Shown here: piece by piece, positions 62,937 to 64,000 of the stretch
Position numbering within the stretch: position 1 is the stretch's first letter
How the letters are laid out: each line of letters begins with the position of its first letter
Source of the DNA: Malus domestica
Taxonomy: Eukaryota > Streptophyta > Magnoliopsida > Rosales > Rosaceae
Assembly: GCF_042453785.1 (NCBI RefSeq)
Contig: NC_091666.1
Location: 21,906,501-21,970,500 of the forward strand
Reading direction: 5' to 3'
Length of the DNA: 64,000 nucleotides
Program-made: the position numbers and the translations under genes
Notes under the pieces: generated by a model
Databases searched by the model: none
What the model was told of the DNA's origin: nothing
Seen by the model: only the letters and a program-made list of their open reading frames with translations

Positions 62937-63135
62937 GGATCAGGATCCTCTCCTGAGCAGATGGAGAGGATCCTCCTAACCAAGCCCATCAGGCCGTTCA
63001 ATTTTTATCCAACGGCTATAATTATTATAACTTTTAGAGGGGCCCCCTATTTGTAACCGTTGGATAAAAATTGAACGGCCTGATGAGCCTGGTTAGGATG
63101 ATCCTCTCCATTTGCTCAGGAGAGGATCCTAATCC
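62937..63135. mobile_element. Foldback MITE with 9-bp target duplication
   Basis: Arms of about 78 bases (GGATCAGGATCCTCTCC... and ...GGAGAGGATCCTAATCC) are nearly perfect inverts around a 42-base centre. TTTGTAAAT flanks both sides (62928-62936 and 63136-63144). The size of the duplication indicates a Mutator-like MITE. Its start, GGATCAGGAT, resembles GGACAAGGAT of the 44.3-kb element. Confidence 0.93.
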
Positions 63136-63308
63136 TTTGTAAATAATAAGATAGACCTATTAACCAAAAAAAAAAAAATTCTCTATGAGAAAGACTTATA
63201 TGGCACGAGTATACCGCTGCGGTGATATCCCGTGCCAATAAAATTAATACGTGTAAATTTTGGTCCAAATATCCTTATTTATTGGCACATGACTCCATAT
63301 AAGTGTGT

Positions 63309-64000
63309 TGTGACAACCCGTCCCAAATTTTACATTTTTATTAATTTTAAAAGCATGATTTTACGAAAATGCCCTTAGAGGCGAGGGTACTGACTTTCGT
63401 TGATCAGCTTATAGTGAGGTGTATGAATTAATCCTTTAGCGTTTTCCTAAAGTGCTCGACATTACGGACTTGTAGGCGCAAGCAAAAGAGGATTTAGGGT
63501 TACGGTTAAAGTTTTACAGAACTATAAACTCGAGAAGTACTTTTGCTTTAGTTACTATTTATATATTTTTATAATGTTCATATTTATTTATCATTTAGTT
63601 TTTTTTTTTTTTTTTAAAGAGGAAGAAGAAGAGAAAGAAGAAGGGGGAATGGGATAAGAGAAGAAAGAAGAGCTACTGCCTAATCATAAAGAAGAGAGAG
63701 AGAGAGGGTAGACAAATAGGGAGAGGAGAGAGGAGAAGGTGACCAACCAGAGAAGGGGGAAATGAGGGAAAGGATGGAGAAGAAAATGAAGGGGAAAACC
63801 AGGTTTCTCCTTGATCCGCTTGACTCGACAAGCACCACGGCCAAATTCGATCATTTTTCCGGTAAATCAAAACAAACCACCACCTAGAAACAACTTCCTA
63901 GCCTTCTCTCTTCCATTTCCATCCAAAATTAGAAGGAATTTGGTGGTAATTTTAGGAAAAATGCACCGATGGTATGTGTAGGTGTACGGCGGCAATCCAC
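63309..64000 (+). mobile_element. Start of a Gypsy-type LTR, type C, running off the window
   Basis: Begins TGTGACAACCCGTCCC and continues with GATTTTACGAAAATGCCCTTAGAGG and CTTTCGTTGATCAGC. These parallel the start of the type D LTR at 26258 and, more loosely, the 50.8/57.4-kb LTRs. The 3' part is outside the window, so a solo LTR cannot be told from a full element. Confidence 0.65.

Overview
The window is plant nuclear DNA. Evidence is spliced genes with GT-AG introns, an NLR resistance-gene relic, dirigent genes, plastid- and mitochondrion-targeted proteins, LTR retrotransposons primed by initiator tRNA-Met, and many MITEs. The style of repeats and MITEs suggests a woody Rosaceae genome (apple/pear type). 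That is inference from recognition, not from a search.

Layout. 1-4.1 kb: intergenic, one MITE. 4.1-9.8 kb (minus): complete 12-exon gene for a chloroplast GDT1/UPF0016-family Mn(Ca) transporter, PAM71 type. 10.9-15.2 kb (plus): complete 10-exon COQ6 gene (mitochondrial ubiquinone-ring monooxygenase), head-to-head with the first. 16.1-19.5 kb (minus): CC-NB-ARC-LRR pseudogene with three small frame lesions and a 762-bp solo LTR carrying a perfect 5-bp target duplication. 19.9-26.3 kb: layered non-coding transposon debris and minisatellites. 27.1-31.8 kb (minus): decayed Copia element with a truncated 5' LTR. 34.3-36.7 kb (plus): partial Gypsy LTR containing an array of hairpins with covarying stems. 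37.5-38.1 kb (minus): intact dirigent gene. 39.7-44.0 kb (minus): structurally complete, coding-dead Copia element. 44.3-50.8 kb: MITEs, a CCA-type array, a LINE relic and a locally shuffled duplication. 50.8-59.9 kb (minus): Gypsy element with 2,480-bp LTRs that differ at only two positions by eye, around a badly decayed interior. 61.1-61.6 kb (minus): second dirigent gene, same length as the first, with a premature stop in its signal peptide. 61.8-64.0 kb: two foldback elements and the start of another Gypsy LTR.

Only three genes look functional: the PAM71-like transporter, COQ6 and the 37.5-kb dirigent gene. They share no pathway. PAM71-type proteins supply manganese to photosystem II, COQ6 acts in coenzyme Q synthesis, and dirigent proteins guide stereospecific phenoxy-radical coupling in the cell wall.

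The most unusual signal lies inside the Gypsy LTRs. Two related LTR types carry, in comparable places, tandem arrays of short hairpins. The arms differ from unit to unit but remain mutually complementary, while the loop or flanking core is conserved. This looks like selection for, or a mechanism that maintains, structure rather than sequence.
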